Source of the DNA: Zygaena filipendulae
Taxonomy: Eukaryota; Arthropoda; Insecta; Lepidoptera; Zygaenidae
Reading direction: 5' to 3'
Length of the DNA stretch: 64,000 nucleotides
NCBI GenBank assembly: GCA_907165275.2
Contig: OU015666.1
Coordinates: forward strand, 8,834,001-8,898,000
In this document: positions 42,812 through 54,400 of the stretch, one piece after another
Position numbering within the stretch: position 1 is the first letter of the stretch
How the letters are laid out: every line of letters starts with the position of its first letter
Position numbers and translations under genes: made by a program
Notes under the pieces: model-generated
Database searches by the model: none
What the model saw: the letters and a program-made list of their open reading frames with translations, nothing else
Told to the model about the DNA's origin: nothing

Positions 42812-45800
42812 ATGGAGGTTGATCAGTTTACCACGGATTGGTCGTATAGTGGCGAGGGATCGCGACTTCCTCTAATCGACGAGTCGACGGCTTTAGGAAC
42901 ACACGCGCCTAAGGACAGGCTAGTACCTATTTCAGCTTGTTTATTACTTTCCTACGCAGGCTCACGATGTTATCAATATTCACTTGCTTATATGAACAAG
43001 TTTACATCGTCTATAACTTGAAAAATACACTCAAACTCGGGCCCTTTTTGGAGACGGATGAACCGAACACCTACGCGATATGTTGCTGTTTTTTATGTAG
43101 GTATTTTTTGCCAGTGGTCCGTTGGTAGTAACCGTACTTATAATAGTACCGTCTTTGTATCTTTTATTTAATTTGTATTACATTTGTTCTGTATTTTCCT
43201 TGTTGTGAAATGAAAAAAGAACTACCATAGCTCCCACGGCTGTTCTTTTTTCATATACAAAACTTAGTAATTGGAACATTTTAAATTTACTCAAAATGCT
43301 AATTAGATAAAATCTTATTTTTATTTAAATACTAATTGTTCCCCGCGGTTTCATCCGCGTTAATTTCAGAGTTCCCGCGGGAATTCCGGGATAAAAAGTA
43401 CCTTATGTGTGAATCTGATGTATAAGCTATATTATTGCAAAGTTTCATTTGAATCCGTCTAGTAGTTTTTGCATGAAAGAGTAACAAACATCCATCCATC
43501 TATCCATCCATACATACTTACAAACTTTTGTGTTTATAATATTAGTAGGATCTTGAGCAGTTTTCTTTAATTATCAATTCAATGTGATCTGCATGTCTTA
43601 TAGAACTTTCAAGAAGTTAACCTGAGATGTTAACTTACTGCCTACTGTGATGTTCGAGCCACACTTGTCACAATAACATGATTATTCCATGTTCTACCTC
43701 TTAGATACTCTTTAAGAAAGAGAGATACAGCTAATACATCAGAACCATAGACAATAAATGATGGTTTTGCAACTATAGCAAACCTTTTTTTTATTACCTA
43801 CATTTACTCTAAAAAACATTGGTTCCCTGCTCAGAACAATAACAGGTTCCCTGGCTATGAACTTGACAGTATTAAACCTGTGATCTATTAAAAAGTTATG
43901 GGATGTTTCCATTACAATTTTGTTTTTTATCCATTTGTTTGATGTTAATAAAAGTATTAATTATTTTTTTATTAATTCAGGGGTATCAAAGCATATCTTT
44001 TAAAAAAGAAAAATAGATTATTGCAACTTACTTTATTTAATGATTACCTACAGCATTACAAAGAATATACATATAATTATTTCAATATACTTAATACATA
44101 ACATGTATGACCAATTACAGAACAATACAAATAACGGTAATTAGATGTGGAGATGAAAAAAGTAAGAGAGATTAAAAAAAATAAAAATTTTAAAGATATC
44201 AATTTACAGTTAGTTATGATTATGGGAATAGATACTAGTGATATAATATACTATAGATATCAGTAATTAGTTAAATGCAACATTCAGTATATTATAATAA
44301 TATAATTATGTATACATTTACATATCAATTGAGTTAATATGAATGTGTGGATAAATTATAACGATATAGACACCAGTAGATAGGTAGTATAAATAGAAAG
44401 TGTAAGTTCTCAAAGAGATGACAACTACAATATAATAAATCCCTGTAACAAAACAGCAGACAAAAAATTAATACTTCAATATAAAAATATTGTACGGCCC
44501 ATTTACAGACTGGTTGCTGTTCTGGATCAGATTGAAATGCGTGTGGAGCGACTGCGCCGTGACACAATCCGTATTGAAGAGGAGAAAGACTCTCTTCTCT
44601 CAACTCTGGATAGTGTGAAACATTCCGAACTTCTCAATGACATTACTGAATGTAAGTTATAGCGAAAACTTATAAAGTTGTGAAAAAATATTGTATATTA
44701 TGTGCAATTGACAGCACTATCAATGTAGCACAATTTTTATCCCTGTTATTGAAAGTCTTATTATATTTAAACTTTGGAGTTCCCGCTGGAATTCCGGATT
44801 ACAATATAGCCTGTTACTCAGGGATAAGGTACCATTCTAATAGTTTTAAAATTGGTCCAGTAGTTTTGAGTTAAATCGTAACAAACAAACAAATGACAAA
44901 TCAAATCTTTCCTCTTTATAATATTAGTATAGCTAAGCAAGCAAAGAACTTTTTGTTCATAGGTGATAAGGATGACATCTCACGATACGCGGATCGCATA
45001 CTGGCGCGTGCTTTGACTGTAGACGTAGCTGTGCGCACTGATAGAGACTCTCAGCAGGAAGAAGCCCTGCATCAGGTAATGTTTTTAGCTGATTTGTTTT
45101 TTATTGCAAACTGAGTTTGAGCTCTTCACCCTCTCTTATTTAATGTCCGTCTCATTAAACATTTTTATTGTAAACTAATCGATCCCCCACGGTTGTCGGT
45201 TACACTCACGCAAATTTCAAGATTCCCTCATGCGGCATTTATACTCACGTATCAGTCGCGAGGCGAGGTACGAGGTGAGAGTGAACAGACGCTCGTGACT
45301 CGCCTCGCGCCTTCGTTTCGTCACTCGCAACGCTCGCGTCAGGGAGCGGTTTTTCACGAGTCAAAGAACCTCGCGACAACCGCGAGCGTGGTGTTTACAC
45401 TTGCACTCTCGTTTCATTCACGTTTCAACGTTGTGCCACGCAAGTTGAGTGCTTTCAAACTGCTTAAATGGATTGGTCACTAGAAGAAACGTTTGTTTCT
45501 AGCAATTTAAAAAGGAACCGACAATTTCGGATGCGTAATGTGGCACGAGACGAGGCACAAGGCGAGGTACGGGCGCGAGTGTAAATGTAGTATCAGAAGT
45601 TCCAGTGATTCCCCCCTACATCCAAACCTGCAAATGTTTGAACTTTACCTTTTTTTAGTTGTGCCCCGCAATCACACCCGCGTGATTCTGAATTCCCGCA
45701 GGAACTCTGATAAAAGTAGGATAAATTACTCCTTATAAAATCGACTAGCCAGTAAAAGTCCTGTCAAAATCGGTGAAATCAATTCAGAGATTAGCCAGAA

Positions 45801-46635
45801 CAAACGAACCGACAAACAAATAAAAAATTTAACAATAGTTTTTTTTGTTATAAGTAGTGTTGAGTGTTGATTGTTGACATTATAAACAGACACTTTAATT
45901 TTATTTAAACTAACTGACCCCCGCGGTTTCACCCGCGGTAATTTCTGAGTTCCCGCGGGAATTCCGGGATAAAAGTACCCTATGTCACTCAAAATCACTT
46001 CAGCTTCCTAAGTGAAAGAATTTTAAAAATTGGTACAGTAGATCCAGAGATTACAACCTCACAATCTCCGGAGTTTTCGCGGTAATTCCGGGATAAAAAG
46101 TACCCTATGACATCACCTTATGGATCACTGCAGCTTCCTATAAGTGAAAGAATTTTCAAAATCTGTTCAGTAGATCCAGAGATTACCCCCTACAACGTCA
46201 CAAACTCACAAACTTTACCTCTTTAAAAATATGTAAACCTTCCTCTAGAATCACTATCTATTGTTGTAAGCCGCATGAAAATCTGTTCTGTCGTTTTTGA
46301 GTTTATCGCGAACAGGCAGACAGACGCGGTGGAGGGCTATGTTTTACTAAAAATTTATGTATGTAACTATTCAATGTTTGATGGTTTCTCCGTAGGTGAA
46401 CATGTACATCGACCAGCTGGTGGTGTCGGTGCATGACGACGCGGTGCTGGCGCACACGCGCTGCCAGACCTACATGAACGCGTGCACCTCGCAGCCGGAC
46501 TCCTCCAGCGGCACCGACAAGAACTTCGAGAGTGCGATCCTGGGCTGCACGCTCGACGACCAGAAGAGGGTCAAGAAACGCCTCCAGGGCCTCCTCGACT
46601 ACTTCGCCAAACTGAACGTCACCACGTGCACGTGA
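42812..46635 (+). CDS. BAG2: BAG2, Hsp70/Hsc70 co-chaperone
   Basis: Exons 42812-42918, 44509-44651, 44963-45075 and 46396-46635 give 200 residues (vertebrate BAG2 is 211). The start ATG is the only in-frame one. Residues about 36-80 are a coiled coil (LVAVLDQIEMRVERLRRDTI, IEEEKDSLLSTLDS). The BAG region follows: ADRILARALTVDVAVRT, QEEALHQVNMYIDQLV, and FESAILGCTLDDQKRVKKRL near the end. BAG2 is known as a nucleotide-exchange factor for Hsc70 and an inhibitor of CHIP. The intron 1 donor is GACAG-GCTAGT, so this looks like a GC-AG intron; the nearby GT at CTA-GTACC gives a wrong frame. A poly(A) signal lies 22 bp past the stop. Confidence 0.93.
43333..43550 (-). mobile_element. Helitron-like Lep1-type element in BAG2 intron 1
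   Basis: Reverse-strand TCCTACTAATATTATAAACA start and GCGGATGAAACCGCGGGG end. The terminal CTAG is changed. It includes a short CCAT/CATC repeat near 43490. Confidence 0.82.
44770..44932 (-). mobile_element. Helitron-like fragment in BAG2 intron 2
   Basis: Reverse-strand TATACTAATATTATAAAGAG start, then AACTACTGGACCAATTTT and GGAACTCC. The 3' hairpin is lost. It ends about 30 bp before exon 3. Confidence 0.7.
45230..45590. mobile_element. GC-rich foldback element in BAG2 intron 3
   Basis: Ends face each other as CGGCATTTATACTCACG and CGCGAGTGTAAATGTAG. Between them are many GCGAGGCGAGGTACGAGG and CTCGCGCCT segments in both orientations. It is unusually GC-rich for an intron here. Confidence 0.55.
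45655..46229 (-). mobile_element. Helitron-like copies in BAG2 intron 3
   Basis: 45655-45830 is one degraded copy. 45911-46229 is another with two tandem internal units (GGAATTCCGGGATAAAAGTA, AGTAGATCCAGAGATTAC), starting at the GACCCCCGCGGTTTCACCCG hairpin. Confidence 0.75.
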
Positions 46636-46656
46636 GTCGAACACAATATATTCCAA

Positions 46657-46662
46657 AATAAA
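46657..46662 (+). terminator. BAG2 polyadenylation signal
   Basis: AATAAA in CCAAAATAAACTCG, shortly after the BAG2 stop codon at 46633-46635. Confidence 0.6.
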
Positions 46663-47543
46663 CTCGTCATTAAATGAGTGTTTATCCATTTTTTTATGGT
46701 GTTGATTCCGGTTTGCAATCTTGTGAACTGAACTAAATTTAGGATTGGATCCCACTTATCGTCACGGATCAGCACCGTGTCCACCCCAAACTTGTGCTTT
46801 GACGTATCGTCTGCAAGCTTCAGCATCGGAGTGATCGTTAATAAACGGTAATTTAAAACCACCTGAAATGTTGATCTGTGTTAACAAATGGGGTCCAATG
46901 CTTGAGATGCCTCATTCCTTCTCTTACTTTTTACGTCAAGAAAGAAATAGAAATACTTATCTAACTTAAAGAATTTGCTCACAGGAATCAACTCCATTCA
47001 AATAAGTACTATAGTTTTTAATGCCTTAGGTTATTTTTGGTTTGGTTCATTTATTATTTGTATCAAACATTTGTCTTAAAATTGTAATTGTTATGTGATA
47101 TTTTAAGCATCAGTTTGTAGTTAAATATTAGCAGTTGTTTCTTCCTGTTAAAGAACACACAATTTTCTTTGGAATAAATATTCACTATTGTTAATAAAAT
47201 ATATAGTATACATAATCCCAGGTTCGTGTTTATAGTACCTATATCATACTTAAGATTATTAAAGTCATGAATGACTAAAAAAAGTCTATTAACCCTTTAA
47301 CTCAGGGTTAAGCTAACTGTGTGGCTTGTAATCGAGTAAGCATGTTATGCCGGCTCCACATTCACGCGAAAATTTATTTCGAGAATTTCTTGCGAGAACG
47401 CAAGAATACCACAAGAAACGGAGGAGAACATCGGCTCCACATTCACGTTCTCGTTCTCGCAAGATTCTCGCGTAAATGTGGAGCGGGTTTTACAGTTGTT
47501 TGATTACAACTTTCTGTGTACAAATTAAAAACAAAGTTTTGTA

Positions 47544-48196
47544 ATAGGGTACTTGCATGAATTTTTTTTCAGTCTATTTTAAAGATATATGGCCTACTTA
47601 AACAAAGCAAGAAAAAGAAAAAAAAATATGCATAAATTAATTAAATAGAGCGTTTCAAAGTTCCTACTTTAGACCATACCGCCGAAACGCGGAATGACGT
47701 CACTAGTTCAAAATTACGCCTTATTAATATGTGATAGAAATGTCACTTTCGTATTGACAGGGTAATGTGACACTGACAGACAGATAACTTCAATATCCAA
47801 AAGCGAAATTAAGGTTGAACTGTGTCGATTTACTTCCAAAAGTAAACGACAAGACACTTCCGGTAAAGAATCGAAATGCATCTTACCGATGCATTTTAAA
47901 GTAAAAAAACTTCAGAAAATGGAAAATATGCGTTGACTGTATGCACTTAGTTTCTTTTGCCTTCTCTGAAAGAGGTAAATTTTTCCTAAAAAAACAAAAG
48001 TGACGTCATGTATTGTGTCAAGCTTGGCTGTGATTGGTGTTTCATTGTAACGTTCCGTTTCACAAAATTAAAAGTTGAATATTTTGGAAACTATTGAAAA
48101 TTTTTTACTAAATTTTTCACGATAACGCTTTTCTAAGGCTCTATTTTTGAAATATTGACACAATTTCTTATTATAAATTTCATGCAAGTACCCTAT
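47544..48196. mobile_element. 653-bp MITE with TTGTA target duplication
   Basis: Ends read inward as ATAGGGTACTTGCATGAA. The flanks TTGTA at 47539-47543 and TTGTA at 48197-48201 look like a 5-bp target site duplication. It carries GACGTCAC and AACGTTCCGTTTC. A partial inverted relative lies at 38617-38847. Confidence 0.85.
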
Positions 48197-51083
48197 TTGT
48201 ACATGCAAATTGGCAAATTTTTGTTATAGAAAGCCAATGTATGCAAATTAATGTAGTGCTTAGGGTCCACATGTGGGATGTACGGGAAACGAAAAGGACT
48301 GAGTATTGTATCGTAAGGAAGGCAAGGTCATTTTGCATTGCACTTTTGTTCGTATTCTTATTCACAATGACGCATGAAGGCTCTACGATTGCAATTTGTT
48401 TCCAATAAGAACTATTGACAGTGAAATCTGCAGGTACATCTGTAGGTACATTTAAACTTAAATAGCTCACGTAACAGCCTCTAATTTATGCTAATTATGT
48501 ATATATGTTATAATATATAAAAATAGAATTAAAATATTTCCATCATCTTACTATAATAAACGTAAAACATGCAATTGTTACTTGTTATATATATTTTATA
48601 TGATGGCGTATGGTATGGACGTATGGTGTGTATCTGAGTACAGATTTATGTGTTTTAATATCGTTCATAAAATAGTAATAAACTATAAACATTAATTATT
48701 TACCAATAGAATATTGCTCATACATAGATCTCAATTTAATTATGGGTGTGGAGTACTACAATAGCTGTGTTCGCAAACACGTAAAGAAAGTTGAGTTGTT
48801 ATCACATTCGCTGTATTTTTCCAACAACATTTGTTTTCTTTAAATGATTTTAGCGCCATACCGTCACATAACATCAATGTGTTCAATCGCCAAGCCTAAT
48901 CATTGACAAAAATGGTTTTTGGCTTCGCGGCCAAAAGCTCTGTAATATATTATATAACATCTTACGCAAATGAAAATTAATAATAAATAAGAATGTGCTT
49001 CATATTGTTTGTGTATCATGACCGATTACAATAAATAATTGTCAGTTGTTGAACTTTATTTGTTGTGCAATAAGGATTCAACCACTGTCAAAAGTGATTA
49101 CATAATATTTCTGATGCTGACTGTCTTTTGGTTAACTGACATTGCTAGGACAGTTACAAAAGAAAAACGCTTTTATTGCTCGTGTGGATACATGGGGTGA
49201 TATGAGCCCCATAATTTATGCTTTTAATATTTCTACATAAAGAAACTTTTAATATTTTAAAAAAACATTATTTTTTTGAGTAATCTTAAAATTTATTTTA
49301 AATTGGCTTAAAATGGAAACGAGAAAGATTAATGAATCAAAGTAATGTAAAATGAGAAATCATTAAAATTGCAGTTAATTTTTAAGGTAAAATTAATACT
49401 AATTATAATACAGGATGAAAAAAAGCAACTGTTTTCAAAGACTTTTACATAATTTAATAAATATTTAGATTTTCGTCGTTGACCATGTCAGCTGAGTTAT
49501 ATTATTATGTGCCCCGCGGTTTCAAACGCGTGAATCATTTTTATATAACAAAATTTTTTTCCAGACATCTAATTTAAATGAAATAAAGTTTATATGTTCC
49601 TCCAGGCTAAGCTTCATCTACCTGTGAAAACCGCATGAGAATCCGTTCAGTAGATTCGAAGGTTATTGCGAACAGACAGACAGACAGAAAAAAAAATTGA
49701 AAACTTCTTGTGGTTGGTTACTATTTTATTTTATCACCCCCTCTCAATTTTAGTTCAAAATATTCAATGTACAGAATCGTGGATTCTACTCTTTTACTAT
49801 AGTATGGATTGAAGACGGCGTTAAAGCAAGAACAAATTTATGCTTGAATGCGAGTTTGCTTCTTTAGTACAATTAGTTATAATAATCTGGTATAGATATC
49901 TACTGAACTACTTTTTTTCTATCCTGTATATATAAAAGAAAAGTTAATGTAATTTGAGACACATGCGTCAATAACTTTTGTATCATCATACTAGCACTAC
50001 CAAAAGAGCTACTTATTCGAAAGTTTTGCGCCTCAAAATTTTTTTTTTCCTCTGTGAATGAGTCGTCTTAAAATTTGGAATCACTGATATTTAAGACTTT
50101 AGAAACGCTGTGACTAGTACCATTACTGGGGGGTCTCATCTCAAACTTTCATTGCCAGGCTATTTACTATTGAGTCGTTTATTATGTAGCTAGACAAATC
50201 ATTCACTTTTTTAAAGAAATGTATGAAAAAGATTTAAACTTACTCCATAATATAACATTAAAAGTTATTTCGTCACATCTCATTGATTGGAATAGCTCTG
50301 GTTTTAAAGTTTGCAGTTGGACCCCTGAGGTAAATTTAGATAATCGTTGTTTTAGTTTCGCTTTTCATTGTTCCAAAGTACATATTATGCCTAAAGGATT
50401 ATTTATGTTTATTAAACTATGTATAACATTACCGAGGTTTTATTTTTTGAAACAACAATGAGTTTTTGAATAATTTATTATCCACTGATAAGTTACGGGG
50501 TAGTTAAATAGAACTTACAAGATATTTACATGATTTTTTTATAAACTTAATTATAATATTATTGTTTTCGAGTGTTTTCAACGAAAACAATTTTGGCTTC
50601 CTAACATAACGTGCTTAATCATGTTCTTAGAATCTTATGGTCTCAATTTGCACATATTATGTTTCTACATAGCTAAGTGTAACGTAACATTATGTACAAC
50701 ATAATCTTAATTCAGAACTGTCTGGTATGAAATTAAAAACACGCGGTTATAATGCTGAATTTTTTTACGAAGCATCCGTCGATTGGCCCATGTATCTGAA
50801 GATACTATAGACTTATGATTGTAACTATATGTAAAATGCCATTCTTTCCACGTGTTACGTCGCTAATTAATTTCCGATGCATGGCACGGATTAGGTTTAT
50901 AAATCGAGAATACTCAAGAGTATTTATAACTCAGATAGACACCCGATCGAAAAAAAAAAACACTATCCCATAGTACACGCGATTTAGCAGAGAAGAGGTT
51001 ATCACTGAGACATTAGGCATTAAAATAACAGAAATAACGTTCAATGAACTTTGATACTAGTATAATAATATAATATGTTATTA

Positions 51084-51250
51084 CTAGCTGTTGCCTGCGG
51101 TTTCACCCACGTTAATTTCGGAGTTCCCTTGGGGATTCCGAGATAAAAATCCTTTTCTGTATCCCTGACAACGTGTAAGCATTTCATGATCATCGGTTGA
51201 GTGTCAAGGGCGTGAAAACGTTAACAAACTTACATTCGCATTTATAAGAA
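51084..51250 (-). mobile_element. Helitron-like Lep1-type element
   Basis: ACTAGCTG, then CCTGCGGTTTCACCCACG, GGAGTTCCCTTGGGGATTCC and TTACATTCGCATTTATAAG. The 5' TACTAATATT is lost. Confidence 0.7.
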
Positions 51251-51448
51251 ATATGGACTAATTCTGCTAAACCAGCCTGAAACCGATTTTACTGAACTAC
51301 ATCAGTCAGCACCAGAAATATGTAATCACTTTTGACAGTTGTTGAATCTTATTGCAATAATAATAAAGTTTAATAATGACTGGTAATTTTTTTTACATCT
51401 TTTTGATGCTGACTGTACATGCAAGTGTAGAAGAGATGAGGTTGAGGC

Positions 51449-54400
51449 TTATAGTATTCTGCACGCGTTTCGCAACACGTTCCGCTTCTTGCCGCCCGGC
51501 CGGTGCTTGGTCGGCCGCAGCAGGATGGTGCCGTTGCTGTTGTGGTTGGTGAACGTGCCTGCAAGATACATTCAGTAGTACAGTTACAATATTTATATGT
51601 TTAATGTCCCCAATTTAAAAAAATCTTCTTAATATTAATCCATAGGAGAATATGTAAATACGAATTTCTGATAGTAATTAATGGGGTCAAATTTTCGGGG
51701 TAAGAAAATCAAAATTCTAATTAGTCCAGCAGTTAGAAAATAAAAAATAATTAATAGACAAGATTTTTTTTGCTTTTTCAAATAAATGAAAATAAACGTA
51801 GATAAAGCGCATTAAAGTTTAGGTCGGGGAACGCACGCGTGACGCCATTATTCGATATAAGCCCCTGTAGTAGATGAACGTTGTACTATACTACTTACTT
51901 GGGACATCTTTTAGACTAATTTCGAGTTCGTCAACACTTCCCTCGCTTCCTCAATACAATTTTCCACTCTTATTACTCCTCAGTAATTTCGAGTTCGTCA
52001 ACGCTTCCCTCGCTTCCTCAATACAATTACATTTAATAACAATAGTTATCATTTTACCAACTCTTTGGCCTTCATTTTTCCACTCTTAGTAATTATCTTA
52101 CTCTTAGTAAATATCTTACTTCTTTGCCTTAATTTTCCCTCAATCACCCTTCAATTTTTTTTTCTTTTTTTTTTTTTTTTTCATCATTCTGAATTTCCAC
52201 ATCTCTACTCATCTCTAATTTCGCCGTATATGAACTTTTTGATGTAAACCTTCTCACCCGTTCCTAAATCTATCTTTGGTTTTAATTTTTTCTGTGCATC
52301 ATGTCATCCTTTTTTTTTTCTTTCTCTCTACATCTTTCTTTCTTTCTTTCATGTATTTTCTTCTTCTTCTTCTTTCTTTTATATCTTGGTCTCTATATAA
52401 ATGCTCTAGAGGCTAGAATATTATATTATCGGAAATGTATCTGTCTCTAAATTTTCGCTATGACTAAATATTTCAGAAGAGATTATTTCCACGTTCTTTT
52501 TTTTTCTATTTGGTACATCTTACGTTATTTAATGATGTTTCTATTTTGGCAGTCTACTTCTCCGTTCTGTTAAAGTCAGTCAAAGTCAGCCACTAACGTA
52601 TAGGTACAATGATTCAAGCGTGTGTCTTTATCACGGCAGAAGACTGCAAATTCTTCATTTTTTTTTTTATTTTTTTTTTTTTAGTTTCCGTTATTCTTAC
52701 AAGGAGTACTAAAACTAAAAATCTGTTTCTTTTCGGCAAACTCTGGCATATCACTTAGTATAACTGCCTTCAACAACTTGAAATCTGCTTCCCCATTATA
52801 CCTATGGATTATCTAGTAATTCTTCCAAATTGTGCCTTAAAAATTTTTGTAATAGTTCACTTGTGGTAGTCATATTCAGAATCTATTATATGACATAATT
52901 TAGTAATCCCATAAAACTCTGTAGATCAGATACCGTACTCTGTAGATCAGATACCGTTTTAGTTGCTGTAGATATTTTCTTGTATCCTAAAAAGTAGGTA
53001 ACTATGTAAAAAAAAGTAAAGTAAATAAAGTTATGCTTGTCTTGTTTAGTGAGTTTTTTTTTTTTATATCATTTTGTGCTTTCATAAACACATAGAATAT
53101 TACATTCTCTGTCTCCTTGACATCATCCCAGGTGTTTTCGGTAACAAGTTATGTTCATATAGAGAATCAATTAACATATTTGTAACATGTTTATTTGCGT
53201 TCCTCGACCCAAACGAGTCACTGTTTAGTCAATTCCTCCCTCACTCCCTCACCCGAGACTTAGTCTTCATTTTCCATATAGAATAGGATAGAATGTACTT
53301 TATTGTATACCAGAATAATGCTACAGTGTGTTAACAAAACAAAAACTTATAAATAAACCAATTGTTTAGTGTATAAATATGTATTTTTTTTTTTTTTTTA
53401 AATATCTTTCGCCTTTCATCATCGTTCTTCCTATTCAACGTCTGGGCTTTACATTTTAATTTAAACGTCAAACTTTCAAGTACCTATCCACTGAGCAAAT
53501 AATCACTACGTTTTAAGGAAAGGGCACTTCCATACTAATCGCTGATCCGATCTATGAAAGCATTTTGTGCCAACCCTACCAATGCAATGTATGACGCGGC
53601 CATAGAAATTTGGTTAAGTATTCCAATGTTGGTAAAAAGTTCGCGCATAAATCCATAGTAACTTTTGGTTCAAGGGAGTGTCGCTGGCCTGTACCTATCT
53701 TTTCACGGTTTTTCAATTTTCTATCTTTTCACGGTTTTTCAATTTTCTATCTTTTCACGGTTTTTCAATTTTTTCACTATTTGACAAATCAATCAAACTT
53801 TCACATTTGGAACCCGCTTTGCCATTGTCCAATTTTAACATAATATTGTCTTTCGCTTTCCTTAATTTTTTCAAACACCTTATGTCCTTACTTTTTTTTT
53901 TCTTTTTACTAAACTTTTAATTGTCGGCTAATAAGTCCTACTGCAATTCCTTCAGCTATAATATCATGTAGGGTCATATCCCTGACTTGATAATAAACTT
54001 ATAGAGATGTATAAATCCATCTGGAGTACATTTTCCATTCTGTCATATTCTGCATCATTCCATTTTATCAATTTTATCATCTTCCGCATCATCAAATCGG
54101 CATTTTGCAGTTTCTTCCCGCAGTTTTACTAATTTTTTTTTTTAATTCATCTGTTTTTCAGCAGTTTATCAACCAGATCATCCAGATTAACGCGACCTTA
54201 CGGTATATATTAAATTTCCTGAAATTCAATCCCTCTTCGGTGTTACAACTGGCCGCTTTAAATTTCATTATTTACTTCTGTAACTTCCAGGTAATATATA
54301 GACTTAACTTCCCTTTTCAGTGTATTGACATTAAATCTGCGTCACCTTTCCAGTCAAATTATTCAAGTAAAGTCATTGCCATGAGTTATCTTTCTGTTAA

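Larger units (their letters stand above)
46636..51448. other. Convergent spacer between BAG2 and RAB23
   Basis: Holds the BAG2 poly(A) site, a 140-bp inverted repeat at 47350-47487 (GGCTCCACATTCACGCG against CGCGTAAATGTGGAGC), the MITE at 47544-48196, Helitron fragments at about 49505-49700 and 51084-51250, and otherwise AT-rich DNA. I see no gene. A minus-strand ATTAAA at 51369-51374 may end RAB23 transcripts. Confidence 0.6.

Noticed and set aside
49960..50461. Possible gene in the BAG2-RAB23 spacer
   Set aside because: The 80-codon frame has no recognisable domain, splice context or codon bias distinct from AT-rich background.
51874..52247. Hydrophobic Leu/Phe-rich frames
   Set aside because: They are translations of T-rich interior of the LTR element, with no protein family.
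53695..53772. Direct repeats that might suggest a CRISPR-like array
   Set aside because: Three identical head-to-tail 26-bp units without spacers in an animal genome; this is a simple minisatellite.
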